From Pseudomonas sp. p1(2021b) (GTDB lineage: Bacteria; Pseudomonadota; Gammaproteobacteria; Pseudomonadales; Pseudomonadaceae), in NCBI RefSeq assembly GCF_020151015.1, contig NZ_CP083746.1, positions 2,633,001-2,697,000 on the forward strand: a DNA stretch of 64,000 bases. The letters run 5' to 3'. This document shows, piece after piece, positions 11,615-21,196 of this stretch. The notes beneath the pieces were generated by a model. That model did no database searches. It was not told where the DNA came from and saw only the letters and a list, made by a program, of their open reading frames with translations. How positions within the stretch are numbered: position 1 is the first letter of the stretch; the number at the start of each line of letters is the position of its first letter. The translations under genes and the position numbers were made by a program.

Positions 11615-12364
11615 ATGACACAGACGTTCGATGTTGAAGCACTGATCAAGCTACGCAGCCAGACCCGTGCGATTTCCGATGCGCTCAAGGCGCAGGCGTC
11701 GGACTATCTCGCGAGCCTCGCTCCGCTGATCCGTCCCCAGGCCTTCTTCGGTGAGTACCTGCAGGGTGCGCAACGCAGCAGTGGCCGCGAAACCCAAGGC
11801 CACTTCCAGTCGCTCATCGAACTCTACGAGCGCATCGGTTCGGCCGCCCCGTTCCAACTGGTCAGCGAGCTGGACGTACCGCTCAACCTGATCAGCACCA
11901 CCCCCGAACTCTTCCCGCTGGAATACGACAAGGCCCTCGCCCCGGGCGGCCAGGTCATCCGCATCACCAGCCCCGTGCGCTGGGTCGTCGGCTACCAGGG
12001 TTTCGACCTGGCACGCTTTCGCACCGTCATCAAGGACCCCGACCGCAGCAGCGCCGAGCTGTACCGCTTCGTGGTGCACTACCTGGTGCTGTTCTACTGC
12101 CTGAGCAAATCGCCAGGGCTCGGCCGCCTGTTCGAAGGCCTGCGCTTCGCCCTTGGCTTCGAGCGCCTCAAAGGCTTCGGCGACCTGCCCTTCTGCATCA
12201 TCAGCTCGCCGGTACGTTCGGAACTTCCCGACGATTCGGTCATCCGTAGCAGCACGCAAATTGCCGGCAACACCAGCTTCGAAGAGCTGGTAGGCCGCGA
12301 CAACATACTGGAAATGAACGACGAAATCCGTCAGCGCCTGTTGCTGACGATCGAAGGACTGTAA
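11615..12364 (+). CDS. Unrecognised first gene of the T6SS operon
   Basis: The protein has 249 residues with no signal peptide and no clear membrane segment. I do not recognise a named family. The sequence is soluble and helix-rich at the N-terminus (VEALIKLRSQTRAISDALKA), with a central part GQVIRITSPVRWVVGYQGF and a Leu-rich segment LVLFYCLSKSPGLGRLF. It ends 64 bases before tssB and shares codon style with the operon, so it is probably a conserved accessory of this T6SS subtype (a gene in this position is called tagX in some P. putida descriptions, from memory). The ATG at 11615 is chosen because earlier in-frame codons lie in the untranslated leader. Confidence 0.6.
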   Translation: MTQTFDVEALIKLRSQTRAISDALKAQASDYLASLAPLIRPQAFFGEYLQGAQRSSGRETQGHFQSLIELYERIGSAAPFQLVSELDVPLNLISTTPELFPLEYDKALAPGGQVIRITSPVRWVVGYQGFDLARFRTVIKDPDRSSAELYRFVVHYLVLFYCLSKSPGLGRLFEGLRFALGFERLKGFGDLPFCIISSPVRSELPDDSVIRSSTQIAGNTSFEELVGRDNILEMNDEIRQRLLLTIEGL

Positions 12365-12428
12365 CGCGCAGCGCCCGGCAGCGGGCCGCGCAATGATTCG
12401 CAGCGAATTGCTCGCACTGGAGATCACG

Positions 12429-12968
12429 ATGGCGAAGAAGGAAAGCACCCAGCACAAACTCGACCGCGTTCGCGCGCCTCGGGTCCACATCACCTACGAC
12501 GTGGACATCGGCGATGCAATCGAGAAAAAGGAACTGCCCTTTGTCGTCGGCGTGCTGGGCGATTTCTCCGGCAACCCGCTGGAGCCGCTGCCCAAGCTCA
12601 AGGACCGCAAGTTCGTCTACATCGACCGCGACAACTTCAACGGCGTGCTCAAGGGCATCAAGCCGCGCCTGACCTACCGCGTCGACAACACCCTGGCCAA
12701 GAACGGCACCCAGCTGGGCGTCGAGCTGAACTTCAACAGCCTCGAGGACTTCGAGCCGCAGAACGTGGTCAAGCAGGTCGAGCCGCTGCGCAAGCTGCTC
12801 GAGGTGCGCAACAAGCTGGCCGACCTGCGCAACAAGATGGGCGGCAACGACAAGCTCGAAGAGCTGCTCATGGACGTGCTGCAGAACACCGAGAAGCTCA
12901 AGACCCTGGGCAAGGAATTCGGCCGTGAAGCCGAAGTGAAAGACCCATCCAGCGACGACCGCGCCTGA
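12429..12968 (+). CDS. tssB: T6SS contractile sheath small subunit TssB
   Basis: The protein has 179 residues. It has the TssB hallmark start RVHITYDVDIGDAIEKKELPF, followed by VVGVLGDFSGNP and FNSLEDFEPQNVVKQVEPL. TssB pairs with TssC to form the cytoplasmic contractile sheath. The ATG at 12429 follows a GGAG site and matches the family start; an in-frame ATG at 12393 would add 12 residues. tssC follows after 14 bases. Confidence 0.96.
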   Translation: MAKKESTQHKLDRVRAPRVHITYDVDIGDAIEKKELPFVVGVLGDFSGNPLEPLPKLKDRKFVYIDRDNFNGVLKGIKPRLTYRVDNTLAKNGTQLGVELNFNSLEDFEPQNVVKQVEPLRKLLEVRNKLADLRNKMGGNDKLEELLMDVLQNTEKLKTLGKEFGREAEVKDPSSDDRA

Positions 12969-12982
12969 GCAGGAGCCTGAAC

Positions 12983-14485
12983 ATGACCGACAAGCAAACC
13001 ATGCCGCAACAGGCTGCCGACCTGGTGGAAGTGGAATCCTTCGCGCCGCAGTCCTCGCTGCTCGACAGCATCATCTCGCAAAGCCGCGTGGCCCGCTCCG
13101 AGACCGAGCGCAGCCGCACCCGCGACCTGATCGGTGAGCTGGTGAGCCAGGTACTCGAGGGCGAAATGACCCCGAGCAAGGACCTGATCGCCGTGCTCGA
13201 CGCCCGCATCGCCGAGATCGACGCGATGCTCTCCGAGCAGATGAACGAAATCATGCATGCCCGTGAGTTCCAGCAGCTGGAAGCCTCCTGGCGCGGCCTG
13301 AAGTACCAGGTCGACCAGACCGAGACCAGCACCACGCTGAAGATCCACCTGCTCAACGCCTCGAAAAAGGACCTGGTGCGCGACCTCAAGGCCGCCAGCG
13401 AATTCGACCAGAGCGCACTGTTCAAGAAGGTCTACGAAGAAGAGTACGGCACCTTCGGCGGCGCCCCGTTCGGCATGCTGATCGGCGATTACGAGTTCAA
13501 TCGCAACCCCGAGGACATGTATCTGCTCGAGGAAATCTCGCACGTCGCCGCCGCGGCCCACGCGCCGTTCATTTCGGCCGCCTCGCCCGAGCTGTTCGGC
13601 TGGGACTCGTTCACCGAGATGTCTGGCCCGCGCGACCTGGCGAAGATCTTCGACACCGTCGAGTACGCCAAGTGGAAGTCGTTCCGCGCCTCCGAAGATT
13701 CGCGCTACGTCGGCCTGACCCTGCCACACGTGCTCGGCCGCCTGCCCTACGGCCCGGATACCACCCCGGTCGAGGAGTTCAACTTCGTCGAAAGCGTCGA
13801 CGGCCGCGACCACAACAAGTACTTGTGGATGAACGCCGCCTACGCCCTCGGCACCCGCGTCACCGATGCCTTCGCCCGCTACGGCTGGTGCGTGGCCATT
13901 CGTGGCGTCGAAGGCGGTGGCCTGGTCGAAGGCCTGCCCACCCACACCTTCAAGACCGACGACGGCGAAATCGCCCTCAAGTGCCCCACCGAGATCGCCA
14001 TCACCGACCGTCGTGAAAAAGAGCTCTCGGACCTGGGCTTCATCCCCCTGGTGCACTGCAAGGGCACCGACTACGCCGCGTTCTTCGGCACCCAGTCGGC
14101 GCAGAAGCAGAAGCAGTACAACACCGACATCGCCAACGCCAACGCACGCCTGTCGGCGCAACTGCAGTACATCTTCGCCACGTCGCGCATCGCCCACTAC
14201 ATGAAGGCGATCATGCGCGACAAGATCGGCAGCTTCGCCTCGCGCATGGATGTGGAGCGCTTCCTCAACCAGTGGCTGGCCAGCTACGTACTGCTCGACG
14301 ACACCGCCAGCCAGGAAGCCAAGGCCAAGTTCCCGCTGCGCGAAGCCCGCGCCGAGGTGTTCGAAGTGCCAGGCAAGCCGGGTGTGTACAAGGCCGTGAC
14401 CTACCTGCGCCCGCACTACCAGCTCGACGAACTGACCGCCTCGCTGCGCCTGGTCGCGGAGCTGCCGCAAGGCGCCCGCGGCTGA
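12983..14485 (+). CDS. tssC: T6SS contractile sheath large subunit TssC
   Basis: The protein has 500 residues, the usual TssC length. Recognisable blocks are FQQLEASWRGLKYQVDQTE, FGMLIGDYEFNRNPEDMYLL and WMNAAYALGTRVTDAFARYG, with a C-terminal sheath domain ending YLRPHYQLDELTASLRLVAELP. It assembles with TssB around the Hcp tube and is later recycled by ClpV. An AGGAG site lies just upstream. tssE begins 39 bases downstream. Confidence 0.97.
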   Translation: MTDKQTMPQQAADLVEVESFAPQSSLLDSIISQSRVARSETERSRTRDLIGELVSQVLEGEMTPSKDLIAVLDARIAEIDAMLSEQMNEIMHAREFQQLEASWRGLKYQVDQTETSTTLKIHLLNASKKDLVRDLKAASEFDQSALFKKVYEEEYGTFGGAPFGMLIGDYEFNRNPEDMYLLEEISHVAAAAHAPFISAASPELFGWDSFTEMSGPRDLAKIFDTVEYAKWKSFRASEDSRYVGLTLPHVLGRLPYGPDTTPVEEFNFVESVDGRDHNKYLWMNAAYALGTRVTDAFARYGWCVAIRGVEGGGLVEGLPTHTFKTDDGEIALKCPTEIAITDRREKELSDLGFIPLVHCKGTDYAAFFGTQSAQKQKQYNTDIANANARLSAQLQYIFATSRIAHYMKAIMRDKIGSFASRMDVERFLNQWLASYVLLDDTASQEAKAKFPLREARAEVFEVPGKPGVYKAVTYLRPHYQLDELTASLRLVAELPQGARG

Positions 14486-14524
14486 CCGGCCCCATGTGAA
14501 CGGAATGTGTACAGGGATTGACAC

Positions 14525-15007
14525 ATGAGTAACCAGGCCCGCCTGCTGCCCTCGCTGCTCGACCGACTGCTGGACGACCGTCCGTACCAGTCGGCCGAGC
14601 CGGCCACGCAGCGCACCTGTTCGCTGGCCGAGTACAAGGCGAGCATCGTGCGCGACCTGGAAGTGCTGGTGAACACTCGCCAATCCCTGGTCGCCGAGGA
14701 GCTCGAAGGCTTCAGCCAGCTCGGCGGCACCATTCTCGAATACGGCATGCCCGACTTCATCAGCCGCAGCGTGCTCGACCCGCAGGATCGCCGACTCATC
14801 CAGCAACAGCTGGAGCGGGCGATCAGCACCGGCGACCGGCGTTTCCGCCGGGTTCGCGTACAGCTGTTGGCCCAGCAGAACGGGCACCGCATGTTGACCT
14901 TCCGCGTGGACGCCGTGCTGCGTCTGCAGGACATCAGCCGCCAGGTGTCGTTCGACGCCGTGCTGCAGGTCAACACCCAGGAATACAAAGTGCAGAACCT
15001 CAACTGA
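14525..15007 (+). CDS. tssE: T6SS baseplate subunit TssE (gp25-like)
   Basis: The protein has 160 residues. It is a phage gp25 relative, with LLPSLLDRLLDD at the start, then VLVNTRQSLVAEELEGFSQ and GTILEYGMPDF typical of TssE. It forms baseplate wedges with TssF, TssG and TssK and starts sheath assembly. Its TGA shares one base with the tssF ATG (TGATG), so translation is coupled. Confidence 0.95.
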   Translation: MSNQARLLPSLLDRLLDDRPYQSAEPATQRTCSLAEYKASIVRDLEVLVNTRQSLVAEELEGFSQLGGTILEYGMPDFISRSVLDPQDRRLIQQQLERAISTGDRRFRRVRVQLLAQQNGHRMLTFRVDAVLRLQDISRQVSFDAVLQVNTQEYKVQNLN

Positions 15008-16827
15008 TGCTCGACGAACTGCTGCCCTACTACGAAAAGGAACTGTCGCACCTGCGCTTCCTCGGCCAGGAGTTCGCCGCGCAGTACCCGAAAATCGCCT
15101 CACGGCTGCTGATCGAGGGCGACAACTGCGAGGACCCGCACACCGAGCGCCTGATCGAGGCGTTCTCGTTCCTGTCTGCCCGGGTGCACAAGAAGCTTGA
15201 TGACGAATTCCCGGAAATCGTCGAGTCCTTCCTCGAGGTGCTGTACCCGCACTACCTGCGCCCTACCCCGTCGATGTCGATCGCCGAGCTGACCCTAGGC
15301 AAGCACGAGAAGGTCACCGAGGCCTATCACGTGGCACGCCACACCGAGATGCACGCCAATGCCATCGACGGCGTGGTCTGCAAGTTCCGCACCTGCTACC
15401 CGGTGGAACTCTGGCCCATCGCCGTGCAGCACGCCTCGTTCGCCGAAATGGAACGCTCGGCCTTCAACGGCCACAGCGCCGACCTGGTGGCACGCCTGCG
15501 CATCCGCCTGGAGGCGACCGGCGATGTGCTGTTCGGCCAGATGGAACTGGAGCGCCTGCGCTTCTTCCTCGATGGCGAAGCCACGCTGATGCTGCAGCTG
15601 TACGAGCTGCTGTTCAACAACCTGGCCAAGGCCACCCTGAGCTTCCAGGACGGCGGCCGTACCCGTGAGGTCGCGCTGCCGGCCGACGCCCTCAAAGCCG
15701 TCGGCTATGCCCGCGACGAGGGCCTGGTGGACTACTCCGAGCGCTCGTTCCTGGGCTACCGCCTGCTGCACGAGTACTTCACTTTCCCCGACAAGTTCAT
15801 GTTCTTCGACCTCAGCGGCTTCGCCCGCATCCTGCACGGCAAGGCCATCGAGCAGGTCGAGGTCAACTTCTACTTCTCCGACTACGACCTCAGCGATCGC
15901 CTGGCGCGGCTGACCCAGAACATCGGGCGCAACAACTTCAAGCTCAACTGCACGCCGATCATCAACCTGTTCCGCCAGCAGGCCGAGCCGATCAAGCTCA
16001 CCCATACCCAGCACGAATACCCCGTCACGCCCGACATCCGCCTGCACAACGCAGCCGAGGTGGTGTCGATCGACCGTGTGCGGCGGGTGCGCAAGCTGGG
16101 CGGCGTCGACCAGGTCGGCACCTGCCAGCCGTTCTTCGAGCCACGTGGCGAGCAGGACCCGCATACCAGCTTCTGGATCGCCCGCCGACGCAACCAGGGC
16201 GATGCCACCGCCATGAGCATCCGTGTGGTCGACCGCGACTTGGAGCTGATCGACGGCAACGCCGACACCCTGAGCATCAACCTCACCTGCAGCAACCGCG
16301 ATGTGCCCCTGATGCTGCCCTTCGGTGGCGAGCGTGGCGACTTCAACATCCCGGCCAACTCGGTGATCAAGGATATCCGCTGCCTGCGCAAGCCCACCGC
16401 CACGGTTCGCGTACCGCTGGGCAAGGGCCTGATCTGGCGGCTGATCGCGCACCTGTCGCTCAACCACCTGTCGCTGGTGAGCCAGGGCCGCGAAGTGCTG
16501 CTCGAACTGCTGTCGCTGTACAACTACCGCAACGTCTCGGCGATCCGCAAACAGATCAACGGCATCAAGGCCATCAGCAGCGAACCGGTGGTTGCGCGCA
16601 TCGGCCACCCGCGGCCGAACTTCGTGCGCGGCGTGGGCATCACCCTGACCTTCGACGAAAGCCAGTTCACTGGCAGTGGTGTGTTCCTGTTCGGCATGGT
16701 GCTGGACCACTTCTTCGGCCAGTACTGCTCGATGAACAGCTTCACCCAACTGACCCTGCGCACCCAACAACGAGAAAAGAGAGTCGTCCAATGGCCAGCA
16801 CGTACTGGCGATCAGCCCCTGGTCTGA
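15007..16827 (+). CDS. tssF: T6SS baseplate subunit TssF
   Basis: The protein has 606 residues, the normal TssF length. The start LLPYYEKELSHLRFLGQEFA, the motif FPEIVESFLEVLYPHYLRP and the end FFGQYCSMNSFTQLTLRT are family landmarks. With TssG it builds the gp6-like wedge of the baseplate. Its 3' end overlaps tssG by 37 bases in another frame. Confidence 0.96.
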   Translation: MLDELLPYYEKELSHLRFLGQEFAAQYPKIASRLLIEGDNCEDPHTERLIEAFSFLSARVHKKLDDEFPEIVESFLEVLYPHYLRPTPSMSIAELTLGKHEKVTEAYHVARHTEMHANAIDGVVCKFRTCYPVELWPIAVQHASFAEMERSAFNGHSADLVARLRIRLEATGDVLFGQMELERLRFFLDGEATLMLQLYELLFNNLAKATLSFQDGGRTREVALPADALKAVGYARDEGLVDYSERSFLGYRLLHEYFTFPDKFMFFDLSGFARILHGKAIEQVEVNFYFSDYDLSDRLARLTQNIGRNNFKLNCTPIINLFRQQAEPIKLTHTQHEYPVTPDIRLHNAAEVVSIDRVRRVRKLGGVDQVGTCQPFFEPRGEQDPHTSFWIARRRNQGDATAMSIRVVDRDLELIDGNADTLSINLTCSNRDVPLMLPFGGERGDFNIPANSVIKDIRCLRKPTATVRVPLGKGLIWRLIAHLSLNHLSLVSQGREVLLELLSLYNYRNVSAIRKQINGIKAISSEPVVARIGHPRPNFVRGVGITLTFDESQFTGSGVFLFGMVLDHFFGQYCSMNSFTQLTLRTQQREKRVVQWPARTGDQPLV

Positions 16828-17858
16828 TCGATCAGGCCCGAGCCGAGCCGCACCGATTCGAATTCTTCCAATTGGTGCGCCTGCTTCGCCTGCACTACAG
16901 CCGCTCCGGGCGTATGGACCTGGCGACCCGGCCGCACGAAGACCCGCTGCGCTTTCGCACCCAGCTGTCCCTGGCGTTCCCGGCCAGCGAGGTCAGCGAC
17001 CTGCACTTCGAGCGCGAGGGCAAGGTGTCGCCGGCCGGGCTGCCGCTGTCGGAGGTGCAGGTCACCTTCATGGGCCTGGTCGGGCCATCGGGCGTGCTGC
17101 CGCGGCCATATACCGAGTTGCTGCTCGAACGCCACGTGCAATACCGCGACGATGCCGCCCACGCGTTCCTGGACATCTTCTCGCACCGCATGACCACGCT
17201 GTTCTACGAGGCGTGGCAGAAGTACAAGTTCCATATCGAGCACGAGCGCAACGGCACCTCGAGCTTCGACGGCTACCTGCTCAACCTGGTGGGCCTGGGC
17301 CCACGCGCCCAGCAGCTGAAGTTCGAACAGCCGCAGGCGCTGCGCCGCGAGCTGTTCAGCTACTTCTCCGGGATGCTCAGCCAGAAGCCACGCAACGCCC
17401 TCAACCTGGAGGTGATGCTGGGCTTCTATTTCTCGCTGCCGATCAAAGTCAAGCAGTTCGCCGGGCGCTGGTTGAAGCTGCAACCGCAGCAGTGCACTCA
17501 GCTCGGCCGCAAGAACGCGCAGCTGGGCCACAGCGCCGTGGCCGGCAACCGGGTATGGGATTACCAGTCGTGCATCCGCATCGAACTGGGCCCTCTGGCA
17601 CTGGCCGACTACCAGCGCTTCCAGCCCGGTACCGACGACTACCGCAAGCTGGTCGAGCTGGTGCGCTTCTACATCGGTGCCGAACTCGATTTCGAAATCG
17701 CCCCGCGCCTCAAGCGCGAGGCCGTGCCCTGCGCCCAGCTGGGCCGCAACGGCAATGTCGCCCTGGGCTGGCTGGGCTGGCTCAAACGCCCTGGTCGTGA
17801 CGCGGAGCCTTCCCGTTGCGCCGTCTTCCACATTCCTTACGATGGGGTCGCCTTGTGA
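16791..17858 (+). CDS. tssG: T6SS baseplate subunit TssG
   Basis: The protein has 355 residues. TssG features are RFEFFQLVRLLRLHY, VTFMGLVGPSGVLPRPYTEL and FLDIFSHRMTTLFYEAW. It partners TssF in the baseplate. The gene starts inside the end of tssF and its TGA overlaps the GTG start of tssH by four bases (GTGA). Confidence 0.96.
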   Translation: MASTYWRSAPGLIDQARAEPHRFEFFQLVRLLRLHYSRSGRMDLATRPHEDPLRFRTQLSLAFPASEVSDLHFEREGKVSPAGLPLSEVQVTFMGLVGPSGVLPRPYTELLLERHVQYRDDAAHAFLDIFSHRMTTLFYEAWQKYKFHIEHERNGTSSFDGYLLNLVGLGPRAQQLKFEQPQALRRELFSYFSGMLSQKPRNALNLEVMLGFYFSLPIKVKQFAGRWLKLQPQQCTQLGRKNAQLGHSAVAGNRVWDYQSCIRIELGPLALADYQRFQPGTDDYRKLVELVRFYIGAELDFEIAPRLKREAVPCAQLGRNGNVALGWLGWLKRPGRDAEPSRCAVFHIPYDGVAL

Positions 17859-20452
17859 ACCTGAAGTCTCTGTTCGCCAAGCTCAACGAAACCAGCCGCA
17901 CGGCCACTGAAAGCGCGGCGGCCCTGTGCCTGTCGGAGCAGCACTACGATGTCGAGGTCGAGCACCTGTTGCTGCAACTGCTCGACAATACCGACAGCGA
18001 CCTGCCGCAGGTGCTGCGCCACTACGAGGTGGTCGCCGAACGCCTGCAGGCGCAACTGGTCACCGCCCTGGGTACCTTCAAGAAAGGCAATACCCGCACG
18101 CCGGCGCTGTCGCCGCACATTACCCGCCTGATCGAGCAGGCCTGGGTGCTGGCGTCGATCGAGTACGGTGTCGGCCAGGTGCGCAGTGGCCACCTGCTGC
18201 TGGCCCTGCTCGACGACGCCGAGCTGCGCCGCGTGGTCATCGCCTCGGCGCCGGAGCTCGAGAAGGTCAATGTCGACGACCTGCGCCTGAACTTCACCGC
18301 CCTGGTCGAAGCCAGCGCCGAGTCGAAGCTCGCCAGCCCCCTGGCCAGCCCCGCGGCACCGGTCGCCCCCGCAGGCAAGGCCGGCGGCAAGACCCCAGCC
18401 CTGGACCAGTACACCGTCAACCTGACCCATAGCGCCCGCGAAGGCCGCATCGACCCGGTGCTGGGCCGCGAGTTCGAAGTGCGGCAGATGGTCGACATCC
18501 TCACCCGTCGCCGCCAGAACAACCCGATCCTCACCGGCGAGGCCGGAGTCGGCAAGACCGCCGTGGTCGAAGGCCTGGCCCTGCGCATCGCCCAGGGCGA
18601 CGTGCCCGCCGTGCTCAAGGACGTGGCCCTGCACACCCTCGACCTGGGCCTGCTGCAGGCCGGTGCCGGGGTCAAGGGCGAATTCGAGAACCGCCTCAAG
18701 GCGGTGATCGAAGAGGTCAAACGCAGCCTGCACCCGATCATCCTGTTCATCGACGAGGCCCACACCCTGATCGGCTCCGGTGGCCAGGCCGGGCAGAACG
18801 ATGCCGCCAACCTGCTCAAGCCGGCCCTGGCCCGTGGCGAGCTGCGCACCATCGCCGCCACCACCTGGGCCGAATACAAGAAGTACTTCGAGAAGGACGC
18901 CGCCCTCGCCCGCCGCTTCCAGGTGGTCAAGGTCGAAGAGCCCGACGAGGACAAGGCCATCCACATGCTGCGCGGCCTGCTCGGCAAGATGCGCGAACAC
19001 CACAAGGTCGCGGTCATGGACGAGGCGCTGGTACAGGCCGTGCGCCTGTCCAACCGCTACATCACCGGCCGCCAGCTGCCCGACAAGGCCGTCAGCGTAC
19101 TGGACACCGCCTGTGCCCGCATCGCCCTGGCGCAGTCGTCGCAGCCCGGTGCGCTGGAAGACTGCCGTCGGCACATCGACAACCTGCGGGCCGAGATCGC
19201 CGTGCTCGACCACGAGGCCACCAAGGGCCACGACCATGCCCGCCGCCTGGGCGAGCTGCAGGCCGCCCTGCAGGCCGAACAGCAGCACGAACAGCAGCTC
19301 AACGAACAATGGCAGCAGGAGCTGGCGCTGGTCGAACAGCTCAAGGCCCTGGATGCCGCTAATGAAGCCGACGCCCAGCAGCTCAATGCCCTGCGCGCCG
19401 AGCTGGGCCGGGTGCAAGGCGACCAGCCGCTGGTGCACGCACTGGTCGATGCCGGTGCCATCGCCCAGGTGATCAGCGGCTGGACCGGCATCCCGCTGGG
19501 CAAGATGCTGCGTGACGAAATCGACACGGTGCAGCGCCTGCCGGCACTGCTCGGCGAGCGCGTACTGGGCCAGGACCATGCCCTGCACGAGATCGGCAAG
19601 CGCATCAAGATCTCCCGGGCGCGCATGGAAGACCCGAACAAACCCATCGGCGTGTTCCTGCTGCTCGGCCCGAGCGGCGTCGGCAAGACCGAAACCGCGC
19701 TGGCCCTGGCCGATACCCTGTACGGCGGCGAGCGCAACCTGATCACCATCAACATGTCCGAGTACCAGGAAGCCCACACCGTGTCGAGCCTCAAGGGCTC
19801 GCCACCCGGCTACGTCGGCTACGGCGAAGGCGGTGTGCTGACCGAGGCCGTACGCCGCAAGCCCTATAGCGTGGTGCTGCTCGACGAGGTGGAAAAAGCC
19901 CACCCCGACGTGCTCGAACTGTTCTTCCAGGTGTTCGACAAAGGCGTGCTCGACGACGGCGAAGGCCGCGAGATCAACTTCCGCAACACGGTGATCATCC
20001 TCACCTCCAACACCGGCACCGAGCGGATCATGCAGACCTGCTTGAACGCCGAGCAACTGCCAACGCCCGAGACCATCGTCGAAGACCTGCGTGCCGAGCT
20101 CAACCGCGTGTTCAAGCCGGCGTTCCTCGGCCGCCTGAGCATCGTGCCGTTCTACCCGGTGCAGGACCAGGTGCTCGAGCGCATCGTCGCCCTCAAGCTC
20201 GACCGCATCGCCAAGCGCTTCGCCCGCAACCACCAGGCAGAGCTCGCCTACGACCAGGCGCTGGTCAAGGCCATCGCCGCGCGCTGCACCGAGGTCGACA
20301 GCGGTGCGCGCAACATCGACAACATCCTGTCCCAGACCTTGATGCCCGAGCTCGCCCAGCACGTGCTCGAGCGCATGGCCCAGGACATGCCGATCGAACG
20401 CCTTGTGATCGAGCTGGGCAGCGATGGCGACTTCGCCTATCGCCTGGCCTGA
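17855..20452 (+). CDS. tssH: T6SS sheath-recycling AAA+ ATPase TssH/ClpV
   Basis: The protein has 865 residues from a GTG start that overlaps the tssG stop; an in-frame ATG 39 bases earlier lies within tssG and does not fit the family start MNLKSLFAKLNE. The N-terminal Clp domain contains the sheath-binding region. Two AAA+ modules carry Walker A motifs GEAGVGKT near residue 230 and GPSGVGKT near 605, with FIDEAHTL and LLDEVEKAHP as Walker B. ClpV pulls apart contracted TssBC sheath so the subunits are reused. Confidence 0.96.
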   Translation: MNLKSLFAKLNETSRTATESAAALCLSEQHYDVEVEHLLLQLLDNTDSDLPQVLRHYEVVAERLQAQLVTALGTFKKGNTRTPALSPHITRLIEQAWVLASIEYGVGQVRSGHLLLALLDDAELRRVVIASAPELEKVNVDDLRLNFTALVEASAESKLASPLASPAAPVAPAGKAGGKTPALDQYTVNLTHSAREGRIDPVLGREFEVRQMVDILTRRRQNNPILTGEAGVGKTAVVEGLALRIAQGDVPAVLKDVALHTLDLGLLQAGAGVKGEFENRLKAVIEEVKRSLHPIILFIDEAHTLIGSGGQAGQNDAANLLKPALARGELRTIAATTWAEYKKYFEKDAALARRFQVVKVEEPDEDKAIHMLRGLLGKMREHHKVAVMDEALVQAVRLSNRYITGRQLPDKAVSVLDTACARIALAQSSQPGALEDCRRHIDNLRAEIAVLDHEATKGHDHARRLGELQAALQAEQQHEQQLNEQWQQELALVEQLKALDAANEADAQQLNALRAELGRVQGDQPLVHALVDAGAIAQVISGWTGIPLGKMLRDEIDTVQRLPALLGERVLGQDHALHEIGKRIKISRARMEDPNKPIGVFLLLGPSGVGKTETALALADTLYGGERNLITINMSEYQEAHTVSSLKGSPPGYVGYGEGGVLTEAVRRKPYSVVLLDEVEKAHPDVLELFFQVFDKGVLDDGEGREINFRNTVIILTSNTGTERIMQTCLNAEQLPTPETIVEDLRAELNRVFKPAFLGRLSIVPFYPVQDQVLERIVALKLDRIAKRFARNHQAELAYDQALVKAIAARCTEVDSGARNIDNILSQTLMPELAQHVLERMAQDMPIERLVIELGSDGDFAYRLA

Positions 20453-20476
20453 CCAGTACCCGGAGGTTTAGCCGTC

Positions 20477-21196
20477 ATGCAACACAACCACACCACCCTC
20501 AAGCGCCTGGCCGCCGCAGCCCTGCTGCTGGCCCTGGCCGGCTGCGGGGTCACCGACCGAATCGGCAAGCGCATGGAAGACAGCTGGGCGGCCGACATGC
20601 TGGCCGACAGCGAGAAAGTGATCCTGACCTCCGACGGCGGCAATACGCTCAACCCCGGTGCCGATGGCAAGCCGTTGTCGGTGGTGATGCGCGTGTACCA
20701 GTTGACCGACCTCGAGCGCTTCGCCTCGGCCGACGCCGACACCCTTTGGGACGCACCGGAAAAAGCCCTGGGCAACACCCTGGTCGAGGCCCGCGAGATC
20801 ACCCTGCTGCCAGGCATGGGCCAGATCGACCAGTGGCCGCTGGCCAAGAACGCCCGCTATGTCGGCGTGGCGGCGTTCTTCCGCGACGAACAGGATGCGC
20901 GCTGGAAGGTCGCCTTCGATGCCAACTCGCTGCGCAAGGACGGCATCTGGTTCTCCTCCGACGGCCTGCGCATCCTCGTCGACAACACCGAAATCACCGC
21001 CATGCGCGGCGTGGACGTGCTGAACAAGCCGCCCACCGCCGAGCAGCTGGCGGCCCAGCAGCAAAAGAACGCAGCGCCCGCCCTGGCCGACAAAGTGCAG
21101 GACGCGGTCATCGACAAGGCCAGCGACGCCGCCGGCCAGTCGGCGCGCAACGCCATGGATTCAACCTTCAACTCTCTAGTGGATAGCGTCAAATGA
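20477..21196 (+). CDS. tssJ: T6SS outer-membrane lipoprotein TssJ
   Basis: The protein has 239 residues. A lipoprotein signal with lipobox LALAGC gives an acylated Cys near residue 23. The TssJ fold follows (SVVMRVYQLTDLERF, then VGVAAFFRDEQDARWKV). It anchors the TssL-TssM complex to the outer membrane. The C-terminal Ala/Gln-rich tail of about 60 residues is longer than in the shortest family members. A good GGAGGT site precedes the ATG, and the stop overlaps tssK by four bases. Confidence 0.92.
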   Translation: MQHNHTTLKRLAAAALLLALAGCGVTDRIGKRMEDSWAADMLADSEKVILTSDGGNTLNPGADGKPLSVVMRVYQLTDLERFASADADTLWDAPEKALGNTLVEAREITLLPGMGQIDQWPLAKNARYVGVAAFFRDEQDARWKVAFDANSLRKDGIWFSSDGLRILVDNTEITAMRGVDVLNKPPTAEQLAAQQQKNAAPALADKVQDAVIDKASDAAGQSARNAMDSTFNSLVDSVK

